A stretch of 64,000 nucleotides of DNA from a virus. Shown here piece after piece: positions 36,200 through 41,902 of the stretch (positions are counted from its first letter, which is position 1; each line of letters starts with the position of its first letter). Position numbers and translations under genes: made by a program. The stretch covers positions 16,991-80,990 of IMG/VR virus record IMGVR_UViG_3300025093_000018; one strand, written 5' to 3'. The notes under the pieces are model-generated. The model was not told where the DNA came from. It ran no database searches and saw only the letters and a program-made list of their open reading frames with translations.

Positions 36200-36799
36200 C
36201 TAAAAGGTCTTAGAATAATTTTTTAGCTTTTCTTTATCAGAACTTGAAAATTTAGATGAGTAGGTTAGGTTACCTTCTTCGCTCATTATATAATCCTCTG
36301 TACCACTATGGTATAAACCAAATAGATGTCCAAACTCATGTATAATAACCCTTGAACAATCCTTATTCGAATCCTGAAGACTGAGATCTACAAGGGCTAC
36401 AGCCTTTAAAGTACCTATACAGTTAGTATGAGCTGCTCCTATAACATCTTCGTCACTTCTACCTGTAATATACAAACTTATATCGGCCCAATTATTAGTT
36501 AACCTTTTAATAGAGGCTATTACAGAAAGATACGGGTTATAATCACTACCTCCATATGTAAAGGTAGAAATTTTAAAGTGGATGCCTACTTGAGCATATA
36601 CATTATTAACGTGGATCATAATCTCTTTAAGATCACTATAAGTTTTACTGGATGTGGTATCTACAAAGATATTTACGTTATAATGTTGGGTAGCTACTAA
36701 CTCCTGCGCATTAGATTTCAACACAGGATCAATTTTATATTGCCCTAGTAATGTAAAGCTGCAAACAAATAAGGCTAAAAATAATAAAAGTTTTTTCAT
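36200..36799 (-). CDS. Secreted metzincin-type metalloprotease
   Basis: 199 residues with an N-terminal signal peptide (KKLLLFLALFVCSFTLLGQ). The extended zinc motif HEFGHLFGLYH at 154-164 gives three His ligands and the catalytic Glu, and YIMSE at 170-174 supplies the Met-turn expected of metzincins. Only a minimal catalytic domain is present, without propeptide or sorting domain. It would act outside the cytoplasm on host envelope or extracellular protein. It lies among tRNA genes and is followed by the leader 3 attenuator. Lysis, surface remodelling or exclusion of other phages are possible roles. Confidence 0.85.
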   Translation of the reverse strand: MKKLLLFLALFVCSFTLLGQYKIDPVLKSNAQELVATQHYNVNIFVDTTSSKTYSDLKEIMIHVNNVYAQVGIHFKISTFTYGGSDYNPYLSVIASIKRLTNNWADISLYITGRSDEDVIGAAHTNCIGTLKAVALVDLSLQDSNKDCSRVIIHEFGHLFGLYHSGTEDYIMSEEGNLTYSSKFSSSDKEKLKNYSKTF

Positions 36800-36833
36800 A
36801 ATTTAAATCATATTTACATTCTCATAGTACTAA

Positions 36834-36874
36834 GGTAACACTTTTTATTTGAATAAAAAAGTGTAATTGTTACC
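36834..36874. terminator. Strong hairpin after tRNA group 2
   Basis: GGTAACA...TGTTACC-type ends enclose ACACTTTTTAT/ATAAAAAAGTGT with loop TTGA. On the minus strand it begins in the 3' end of tRNA-Gln and holds a T run inside the stem. It probably ends or trims the tRNA group 2 transcript. Confidence 0.65.
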
Positions 36875-36940
36875 AGGAGAGGATTCGAACCTCTACCTTC
36901 TGGACCAAAACCAGACGTCCTGCCATTAGACCACCCGGCA
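36870..36940 (-). tRNA. tRNA-Gln(TTG)
   Basis: Acceptor TGCCGGG/CCTGGTA with wobble, D arm GTCT/GGAC, anticodon arm TCTGG-TTTTGGT-CCAGA, T arm AGAGG-TTCGAAT-CCTCT. Last of group 2. Its codons CAA and CAG are both in leader peptide 2. Confidence 0.92.
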
Positions 36941-36946
36941 ATTTTG

Positions 36947-37019
36947 TGGACGAGGGCGGATTCGAACCACCGACGCTAGGCTCTTCAGGCCCACGCTCTA
37001 CCAACTGAGCTACTCGTCC
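36947..37019 (-). tRNA. tRNA-Phe(GAA)
   Basis: Acceptor GGACGAG/CTCGTCC, D arm GCTC/GAGC, anticodon loop CTGAAGA, T arm GGTGG-TTCGAAT-CCGCC. TTT occurs three times in leader peptide 2. Confidence 0.93.
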
Positions 37020-37026
37020 AGTTTAG

Positions 37027-37114
37027 GGTGTACGATGGGATTCGAACCCATGACGTGTCACTAACCGTACCGGGACCACAACCCAGCGCCTTCGACCGCT
37101 TGGCTACGCACACC
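37027..37114 (-). tRNA. tRNA-His(GTG) with a long variable arm
   Basis: Acceptor GTGTGCG/CGTACAC, extra 5' G opposite discriminator C (the His identity pair), anticodon arm CTGGG-TTGTGGT-CCCGG, T arm ATGGG-TTCGAAT-CCCAT. The variable region is about 18 bases, whereas tRNA-His is normally class I, and the D arm (GCCAAGCGGTCGAAGGC) looks like Ser/Leu/Tyr tRNAs. CAT is in leader peptide 2. Confidence 0.85.
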
Positions 37115-37120
37115 ATGTAG

Positions 37121-37202
37121 TGGGACCGGGAGGACTCGAACCTCCAAGCCGTTAGGACCCGGGTTACAACCGGGGACGCTACCAATTACGCTCTACGTTC
37201 CC
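37121..37202 (-). tRNA. tRNA-Tyr(GTA)
   Basis: Acceptor GGGAACG/CGGTCCC with one mismatch, anticodon arm CCCGG-TTGTAAC-CCGGG, class II variable arm as expected of bacterial tRNA-Tyr, T arm GGAGG-TTCGAGT-CCTCC. TAT is in leader peptide 2. Confidence 0.9.
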
Positions 37203-37318
37203 ATATTATATACGATCACATATAATCCCCGATATATCAGGTAATTTTATAATATTATACCCGCTATAGCATGGTTTTATATGTTTTACATATATTATAC
37301 CCTAATAGGTATAATTTG
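37203..37318 (-). other. AT-rich spacer with hairpins in tRNA group 2
   Basis: 116 bases between tRNA-Ala and tRNA-Tyr, with ATATG-TTTT-ACATAT-type and TATACC/GGTATA hairpins. No gene is seen. It may separate two processing units. Confidence 0.4.
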
Positions 37319-37392
37319 TGGAGCTACCGGGATTCGAACCCGGAACCTCTTCCGTGCAAAGGAAGCGCTCTTCCAGTTAGAGCTACAGCCCC
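37319..37392 (-). tRNA. tRNA-Ala(TGC)
   Basis: Acceptor GGGGCTG/TAGCTCC carries the G3-U70 pair that specifies alanine. Anticodon arm CTTCC-TTTGCAC-GGAAG, T arm CCGGG-TTCGAAT-CCCGG. GCA and GCC are in leader peptide 2. Confidence 0.94.
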
Positions 37393-37397
37393 ATATG

Positions 37398-37471
37398 TAG
37401 CGGGGGCGAGATTCGAACTCGCGTCCTTCGGGTTATGAGCCCGACGTCCTAGACCCCTAGACCACCCCGCT
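37398..37471 (-). tRNA. tRNA-Met(CAT)
   Basis: Acceptor AGCGGGG/CCCCGCT, anticodon arm TCGGG-CTCATAA-CCCGA. The three G-C pairs next to the loop are an initiator trait, but position 1-72 is paired, unlike typical initiators. Elongator Met, initiator or Ile(CAU) cannot be told apart here. An internal ATG codon is in leader peptide 2. Confidence 0.88.
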
Positions 37472-37474
37472 AAG

Positions 37475-37547
37475 TCGAGTGAGCTGGATTCGAACCAGCG
37501 AATTCGTGCTCCCAAAGCACGCCCGTATAGCCTCTGCGTACCACTCG
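37475..37547 (-). tRNA. tRNA-Pro(TGG)
   Basis: Acceptor CGAGTGG/TCACTCG with wobble, anticodon arm CGTGC-TTTGGGA-GCACG, T arm with TTCGAAT. First tRNA after the group 2 attenuator. CCG is in leader peptide 2. Confidence 0.92.
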
Positions 37548-37555
37548 ATATAATA

Positions 37556-37587
37556 CAAAAAGCCCGAACTCTTTAAGAATCCGGGCT
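37556..37587 (-). terminator. Attenuator terminator before tRNA group 2
   Basis: On the minus strand AGCCCGGA, 11-base loop, TTCGGGCT, then TTTTTG. GCCCGGA of the 5' arm can pair with TCTGGGT inside leader ORF 2 (37633-37639), so terminator and antiterminator are alternatives. Confidence 0.92.
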
Positions 37588-37614
37588 AATCAGCTTAGTA
37601 TATGTATGATCACA

Positions 37615-37692
37615 TTATAACACACTAATATCACCCAGAGAGCTAAAGGCCATCGGCTGAAAATAAAATGCGTTATGTTGTGTTTTTCTCAT
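37615..37692 (-). CDS. Leader peptide 2 (25 aa), attenuation of tRNA group 2
   Basis: Residues 5-16 are QHNAFYFQPMAF: 11 of 12 match the seven tRNAs that follow (Gln, His, Ala, Phe, Tyr, Pro, Met), and all seven are represented. The codons CAA, CAT, GCA, TTT, TAT and ATG are the direct readers of those anticodons. The antiterminator strand TCTGGGT follows at codons 18-20, six codons before the stop. A promoter box TATATTTG lies 33 bases upstream of the ATG. A ribosome waiting at any of these codons would favour the antiterminator and so tRNA synthesis. The chance of this match by accident is very small. Confidence 0.87.
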   Translation of the reverse strand: MRKTQHNAFYFQPMAFSSLGDISVL

Positions 37693-37725
37693 TGAAGTTA
37701 TTTCTTCGTTTTGTTTATCGTACTG

Positions 37726-37733
37726 CAAATATA
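37726..37733 (-). promoter_or_regulatory. TAnnTTTG promoter box for leader 2 and tRNA group 2
   Basis: The minus strand reads TATATTTG followed by CAGTACG, with an untranslated leader of about 30 bases before leader ORF 2. Confidence 0.65.
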
Positions 37734-37772
37734 AATATATGTTTTTAATCTACAAGGTACTAAATAAAAATT

Positions 37773-38504
37773 TTAAATATCTGTTACATCAGGTAATGCT
37801 TTATATGTCTTCAATTCTTCTTCAGCCTTTAATCTAAGCTGTCTCTCCTTCAACCCCATAGATTTCCATTTGGCCTCACTTTGTACAGCTCTAGAGTACT
37901 CGTATTCGGCTTCATCTATTACTACAGCATAGATATTTATTGTGTCTTCATCAGATACATGGCCTAACGATTTAAGCTTTTTAGCTAAATCATTTAAAGC
38001 TTTATTTGTAAAACCACAGGGCTTGACTCTGTTACTTTTTGCATCATTAAATTCTATCTCCTTGCCTGTTTTTACCGTATAGATGTATAGTTGTCCTATC
38101 ATTAACTTCTCTTCCCAGGTAAGATTCTTTGAATTAAGAAAAGCACTGGGGATCTTCATCACATCTCTATAACTACTGCTTACTCTATACTTGCCATTAG
38201 ATATCTTCCCAAGGACACCGAGTTCTTCAAGATCTTTAAAAGCTCTTTTGATCGTACTAAGTGATGCTCCAGTAATTTCCGCTATCTCAGACCTATTAGG
38301 CAATGTTAAGGTATTTGATCTCGAATCATAAACACCTATTGTTTTAAGTATGGCTAGTACCATTAATTGTTTTGGATAATTAATAAAACCATCAGGTAAT
38401 GTTACATACCCTCCGGTTCTTAATGTGGCTTTCATACCACCAACCCCTTTAAAGGTTACAGGACTTCCGTCGTCCTTTAGTGCATTAAACTTCTTCATTT
38501 CCAT
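37773..38504 (-). CDS. RepL-like winged-helix protein, candidate replication initiator
   Basis: 243 residues. Residues 45-105 form a winged helix: KQLMVLAILKTIGVYD, then the helix-turn-helix NRSEIAEITGASLSTIKRAFKDLEELGVL and a wing KISNGKYRVSSSY. The plan matches RepL-type plasmid initiators and related phage proteins. Four direct 18-base repeats lie immediately upstream, the arrangement of an initiator with its iterons or an autoregulator with operators. The ATG is four bases after a TATATTTG box; an ATG two codons later is also possible. The C-terminal 60 residues are a charged helix. Confidence 0.7.
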   Translation of the reverse strand: MEMKKFNALKDDGSPVTFKGVGGMKATLRTGGYVTLPDGFINYPKQLMVLAILKTIGVYDSRSNTLTLPNRSEIAEITGASLSTIKRAFKDLEELGVLGKISNGKYRVSSSYRDVMKIPSAFLNSKNLTWEEKLMIGQLYIYTVKTGKEIEFNDAKSNRVKPCGFTNKALNDLAKKLKSLGHVSDEDTINIYAVVIDEAEYEYSRAVQSEAKWKSMGLKERQLRLKAEEELKTYKALPDVTDI

Positions 38505-38508
38505 AATG

Positions 38509-38516
38509 CAAATATA
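38509..38516 (-). promoter_or_regulatory. TAnnTTTG promoter box of the RepL-like gene
   Basis: The minus strand reads TATATTTG-CATT-ATG. The very short spacing predicts a near-leaderless message. The first iteron-like repeat starts about 34 bases upstream, so a protein bound there could repress. Confidence 0.6.
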
Positions 38517-38549
38517 AGGAAAATTAATGAATTAAAAAAGGTTCATTTT

Positions 38550-38775
38550 AAAAAGGGTCAGATTTCCTCACCCGTCTTTAAAGGGCTAGAGAGCTTTTAG
38601 TAGTTTTAGTATGGTTCATTTAGGTGTTTTTCGGTAGTTTTTCGGTAAAATTTCGGAAAAAGGGTCAGATTTCCCCCAAAAAGGGTCAGATTTCCTCAAT
38701 GATTTTTGGTAAAATTTTTGGGGTTAAATAGTTGAAAATAAAAACGTTAAAAAGAAAAAGGGTCAGATTTCCTCA
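38550..38775 (+). repeat. Four direct iteron-like repeats (AAAAAGGGTCAGATTTCC)
   Basis: Copies begin at 38550, 38657, 38678 and 38755, all in the same orientation. The 18 bases are exact in all four, and three extend to TCA. Copies 2 and 3 are spaced 21 bases apart, two helical turns. Between them lie GGTTCATTT (two copies), TTTCGG (three copies) and an AT-rich stretch. Together with the adjacent RepL-like gene this looks like a replication origin or a multi-site operator. Confidence 0.8.
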
Positions 38776-38808
38776 TCTTTTTAACGCTATTATATATTAA
38801 GGATTATT

Positions 38809-39132
38809 TTATTTTGAAGTACTACAAGTAACCCAAAACGGTTGATCAAGTGGTCTATATGTCCAATCAGGTCTACTTAGAATAGGGCCATGGATTGGGC
38901 ACCAGGTTGAGTTCCACCAACCGCATGTACATGTTTGGGAAATATATGGTACTGGAGATGTTACCGGAGGTACGTAAACTTCCTCCTCTACCTCCTCATG
39001 TTTGTCCGTAGATTTGTCGGAAAACTTTGCTAATTTATCTTTAATCTTTTGTACTTGTTCTTCATTTAAGGTCTTAGCTCCTGATATATCAAAGAAACCA
39101 TTTAACCAGATTATAAATTCTTCGTGTGTCAT
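38809..39132 (-). CDS. Small protein with Cys/His zinc-knuckle-like motif
   Basis: 107 residues. The N-terminus is helical (HEEFIIWLNGFFDISGAKTL), followed by an acidic linker and a Cys/His cluster, CTCGWWNSTWCPIHGP, which could bind one zinc. Such knuckles occur in many small phage proteins of unknown role. Its ATG overlaps the TGA of the preceding gene (ATGA). Confidence 0.65.
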   Translation of the reverse strand: MTHEEFIIWLNGFFDISGAKTLNEEQVQKIKDKLAKFSDKSTDKHEEVEEEVYVPPVTSPVPYISQTCTCGWWNSTWCPIHGPILSRPDWTYRPLDQPFWVTCSTSK

Positions 39133-39308
39133 TTCTTATTAAATATTAAATTAAATTCAAACGTTGTTACAAGGAAAGTAAAACTATACGGCTTTTTACT
39201 CTTTTCATAAATCTCTATATCATCTTCTTCATTATCATGTAATCTTTCCCAGTATTTACTATTTTCAAATATTACCTCAGGGTTATATTCATATTGTTTT
39301 TTCGTCAT
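39129..39308 (-). CDS. 59-residue acidic protein, unknown
   Basis: Starts at 39308 after AAGAAGAATATG, the usual start context here, and ends overlapping the next start by four bases. The product has an acidic centre (RLHDNEEDDIEIYEKS) and a beta-like end (YSFTFLVTTFEFNLIFNKK). The start context and coupling support translation. Function unknown. Confidence 0.7.
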   Translation of the reverse strand: MTKKQYEYNPEVIFENSKYWERLHDNEEDDIEIYEKSKKPYSFTFLVTTFEFNLIFNKK

Positions 39309-39344
39309 ATTCTTCTTATTTTGTACCCACCAACCCGCCCTTTG

Positions 39345-39366
39345 AGTAAAGCGGCTTCGCCGTGTT
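39345..39366 (-). other. GGCGAAGCC hairpin after 39374-39652
   Basis: The minus strand has GTAAACACGGC-GAA-GCCGCTTTAC, an imperfect stem closed by a GAA loop. The same GGCGAAGCC core recurs on the plus side near 46820. It may be a processing or termination signal. Confidence 0.45.
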
Positions 39367-39373
39367 TACGATG

Positions 39374-39652
39374 TTAAATCCTATATTTATCCCATTTTGA
39401 ATCAATATCGTCTTCTTGATCTGTAATTTTTATAGATCTTTGATCACGAAGTCCTTTATTAATTATTTCCTCAGGTTCATTTATAGGTTTGATAAAATCT
39501 TGCTGAATGTCGGTATTCGGTTCTGACTCTTGAGATTTGGCCGGCCCAGATTCATCATACATTTCAATATCGTCATCATCATCACTATGTAAGTCATCTA
39601 AACCACTTGACTCTTCACCTTTATCTATGTCATCCCAATCTTTAAAATCCAT
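39374..39652 (-). CDS. Small acidic protein with DLHSD motif
   Basis: 92 residues, extremely acidic (GLDDLHSDDDDDIEMYDES). The LDDLHSDDDDD segment repeats the terminal motif of the scaffold-like protein at 22224-23468. This suggests that both bind the same partner, perhaps the capsid protein. The gene lies far from the head genes, next to the small genes left of the divergent region. No known family. Confidence 0.65.
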   Translation of the reverse strand: MDFKDWDDIDKGEESSGLDDLHSDDDDDIEMYDESGPAKSQESEPNTDIQQDFIKPINEPEEIINKGLRDQRSIKITDQEDDIDSKWDKYRI

Positions 39653-39654
39653 AA

Positions 39655-39927
39655 TTAATCTTTTAGTTCATATGTTATTTGTTCCAGGTGTTTAAAATCT
39701 TTTATATCCGCTAAATTAATTCTAACTAACGTGCTACAGGATGCAGCTACATTACATACTTTACCTACCTCTAAAGATACTTCAATTTCTACATAATCCA
39801 CAGCCTCGTCAAAGGTGATCTTCATCTTATTTATACTGCAAATTAATTTGGTTGGGTCGTCCTCCGGACTGAAGACGAAATTCTTTGGTAAGCCATCTAA
39901 GTATTCATATACTTCTTCTATTGTCAT
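39655..39927 (-). CDS. 90-residue acidic protein, unknown
   Basis: Starts at 39927 after AAGAATAATATG. The product (IEEVYEYLDGLPKNFVFSPE, YVEIEVSLEVGKVCNVAASC) looks like a small alpha/beta fold. It is the first gene of the minus-strand set at the divergent region and may be expressed early. Unknown function. Confidence 0.65.
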   Translation of the reverse strand: MTIEEVYEYLDGLPKNFVFSPEDDPTKLICSINKMKITFDEAVDYVEIEVSLEVGKVCNVAASCSTLVRINLADIKDFKHLEQITYELKD

Positions 39928-40408
39928 ATTATTCTTATCAAGTGATTTAATTTAATTATCAAATCGACTACATACCTAATATAGTGATTTATAACGAAAT
40001 AACCATGGGTATGCTAAAGTAACACTATGTATGTTATACAAGAATCTTCTCTGTTAGTTTTCTGATATACAGGTACTTATATACAAACCCCCGCCCTTTA
40101 TATTAAAGAGGTACTTTATATAATAACCCCCATCGAATTATATTATAGCATGTTAGGAGGTATAAAGAGCTTGTATAGTATGTGACAAGGTGGCAGGAAC
40201 GTGACAAGTTGACATAAATAAGGAAGGGGTGGGGCTAATCTTACAACCTCCCCGGCTAAGTTTCAGTGGGAAAACAATATATATTGAACTTCGATTTATA
40301 TTTTGGAAAACTCCAATCCCAAATTAAATTGCTAAATAATTAGCATTTGTTTCAACAACCCGATAACGGTGTGGGTGCTCATATACATGAGTTTTGGCCG
40401 TCTTTGTC
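39928..40408. promoter_or_regulatory. Divergent intergenic region between the two genome halves
   Basis: 480 bases without a supported gene between the leftward and rightward blocks, so promoters for both are expected. It contains two GTGACAAG direct repeats (40182, 40201), a hairpin with GGGGTGG/CCTCCCC and TAATCTT in its loop (about 40227-40258), TTGGA-AAAC-TCCAA, GCTAA-ATAA-TTAGC and CTCAT-ATAC-ATGAG hairpins in the rightward leader, and TATATTTTGG, a near match to the promoter box. A 14-codon ORF at 40387-40428 overlaps the first rightward gene but has no further support. Confidence 0.55.
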
Positions 40409-40828
40409 ATGAAGGAGAATTTAAGTAAGGTTTCAGACTACATCAGAGCAATCTCTGAGCATTTTAACCATGACCCTAAGTATATAACTCTGCGTGTGCT
40501 GGTGGGTAATATGCATTTTGACGGTAGTGTGAGTGAGTCTGGTATGAAGGTTATCAAGGCTATGAAGGCTCTAAGCCCTGAGGATCATGTTGTTTCTCAT
40601 ATTTACAATGAGCTTGATATGATCAGGATGGGTGCTGAGTATGAAGCTAGTATTGTTAAGGAGCCTGTTATCATAGGTCGTATAGATCTTGATAATGAGG
40701 TTAAGGAGCAAATAGCTCTTGAGGTTGCAGAGGATAGGGCTAACATGCCTGATATGAACCCTGGACCACAGGAGCATTGTCCTGAATGTAGAGAGATGAT
40801 AGTGTTGGGTCATTGCAGATGCTTCTAA
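40409..40828 (+). CDS. Small protein with C-terminal Cys/His cluster, unknown
   Basis: 139 residues from the ATG at 40409; an in-frame TTG at 40394 would add five codons. A helical body (KVSDYIRAISEHFNHDPKYI, VVSHIYNELDMIRMGAEYE) is followed by CPECREMIVLGHCRC, which can bind zinc. Codon use (GAG, AAG, GTG) is less AT-biased than in genes further right. First gene of the rightward block. Confidence 0.65.
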   Translation: MKENLSKVSDYIRAISEHFNHDPKYITLRVLVGNMHFDGSVSESGMKVIKAMKALSPEDHVVSHIYNELDMIRMGAEYEASIVKEPVIIGRIDLDNEVKEQIALEVAEDRANMPDMNPGPQEHCPECREMIVLGHCRCF

Positions 40829-40875
40829 TAATTTATTAACTTGCCGGAACTAGTGGCGGCACTCTTGATTGAGTT

Positions 40876-41175
40876 ATGGCTAGAATTATCATGGCGAAGG
40901 CTTTGATTAGTGGTGTTGTGACTAAGGTCAGTTTATTCACACAGAATGAACCACCGCGTTTTGTTGACATGCCTGTCAGGTGTGTGTCAGTTTATAAGGG
41001 GAAGTCTGATCTTCTTATAAATACTAGTGACTTGAACGATGAAGCTATTGCTTATATCACTAAGCATGCTTTAGACAGTCAAGTTGAAATTGTAGGACTT
41101 GGTAGTCTTACAAGAGTAGTATTTGCTCCGGCTGATGGCGTTGTTATGGGGTTTGGCGCTGATGTTATCCCTTAA
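40876..41175 (+). CDS. Small beta-rich protein, unknown
   Basis: 99 residues, beta-rich and OB-like in rhythm (ALISGVVTKVSLFTQNEPP, VRCVSVYKGKSDLLINTSDL, VEIVGLGSLTRVVFAPADGV). A single-strand nucleic-acid binder is possible but not shown. A hairpin (TGCCG/CGGCA) lies between it and the preceding gene. Confidence 0.6.
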   Translation: MARIIMAKALISGVVTKVSLFTQNEPPRFVDMPVRCVSVYKGKSDLLINTSDLNDEAIAYITKHALDSQVEIVGLGSLTRVVFAPADGVVMGFGADVIP

Positions 41176-41217
41176 TAATCTTTCAACTACCCTGCTAAGA
41201 TTTAGTGGGGTAGCTGT
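41176..41217 (+). terminator. Post-stop TAATCTT plus hairpin element
   Basis: The stop codon is followed by AATAATCTTTCAA and a stem CTACCC/GGGGTAG around CTGCTAAGATTTAGT. The right arm shares bases with stem III of the hammerhead that follows, so the two folds compete. Confidence 0.55.
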
Positions 41218-41266
41218 CTACAGATGTGTGTCTGTACTGATGAGTTCCAAAAGGACGAAACAGCTA
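41211..41266 (+). ncRNA. Type III hammerhead ribozyme
   Basis: All core elements are present. Stem III TAGCTGT pairs with ACAGCTA (7 bp). The cleavage triplet is GTC, with the cut after C41218. Stem I is TACAGA-TGTGTG-TCTGTA. The core CTGATGA (41237-41243) is followed by stem II G(T)TCC-AAAA-GGAC and GAAA (41257-41260). The open end is at stem III, so it is type III. It lies in the 5' leader of the 41304 gene and would self-cleave the transcript between two small genes. Stem II has a one-base bulge. Confidence 0.9.
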
Positions 41267-41303
41267 ATTTAATAGGTGATGACTTACCATCGAAATTCAT
41301 GTT

Positions 41304-41822
41304 ATGAAAATGTATTCAATCTACCTACGGGGTTCAGAAGGACAGTACGAACACGTAGGCGCAGTAGATGCGACAAATCTTGAAGAAGCGTTTGTAATGA
41401 CGCAAAATATTGATGAGCGTCCTAACGCTTTAGGCAATTGTAGAAGTACATCAGTTGGTGATATCTTTGTTGAATTTGACTTAGACTCACAGGAACCAAT
41501 ACCTTACAAGGTAGAGGTGACTGGGTTTAGTATTTCTGATGTAGATCCTAGTGCTCCTGGTAGACACTATTTCCAAGAGAAGATGACAGAACAAATGTGT
41601 GCTCCTGCACCTAGTTATGTTATTAGTTTCGAAGGAGTAGATGTTGAGTTAGAAAGTGCTAGAGATCTTATACCAACAATTGTTAAGTTATTACCATTGT
41701 ATGATGATGATACTAAATTCGAAGTAATCCAAGTAATTGGTAACCAAGAAGGTATTGTTGCACAAGGGTATGGAGAAGAAGTATTACCTAAAGTAGCTCA
41801 ATACATCTTTGAAAACTACTAA
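41304..41822 (+). CDS. 172-residue protein, unknown
   Basis: A soluble acidic protein (YSIYLRGSEGQYEHVGAVDA start, then IFVEFDLDSQEPIPYKVEVT). A helix near residue 110-135 (VELESARDLIPTIVKLLPLY) and the end PKVAQYIFENY. The message is predicted to be released by the hammerhead upstream. Codon use is close to AT-rich neighbours. No family is recognised. Confidence 0.65.
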   Translation: MKMYSIYLRGSEGQYEHVGAVDATNLEEAFVMTQNIDERPNALGNCRSTSVGDIFVEFDLDSQEPIPYKVEVTGFSISDVDPSAPGRHYFQEKMTEQMCAPAPSYVISFEGVDVELESARDLIPTIVKLLPLYDDDTKFEVIQVIGNQEGIVAQGYGEEVLPKVAQYIFENY

Positions 41823-41825
41823 TAA

Positions 41826-41868
41826 TCTTATATCCACCTAGCTATTTTATAGTTGGGTGGATTTATTA
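41826..41868 (+). terminator. Terminator with TAATCTT after 41304-41822
   Basis: After the stop, AATAATCTTAT leads into ATCCACCTAGCTAT, short loop, ATAGTTGGGTGGAT and TTATT. A long, nearly perfect stem. Confidence 0.75.
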
Positions 41869-41881
41869 CTAATTAATAAGC

Positions 41882-41893
41882 CCTGGAAACAGG
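41882..41893 (+). promoter_or_regulatory. CCTG-GAAA-CAGG leader hairpin, copy 1
   Basis: CCTGGAAACAGG followed by CAATATAAAATG, the ATG being the start at 41903. The GAAA tetraloop hairpin belongs to a four-copy family (also 42741, 43344, 44323) whose closing pair covaries between G-C and A-T. Confidence 0.65.
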
Positions 41894-41902
41894 CAATATA
41901 AA

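Noticed and set aside
38550-38775. CRISPR-like array from the four direct repeats
   Set aside because: Spacing is irregular (107, 21, 77 bases), spacers are not unique units of constant size and no cas gene is near. Iterons or operators fit better.
40387-40428. 14-codon upstream ORF overlapping the first rightward gene
   Set aside because: No RNA structure or codon pattern like the tRNA leaders supports regulation.
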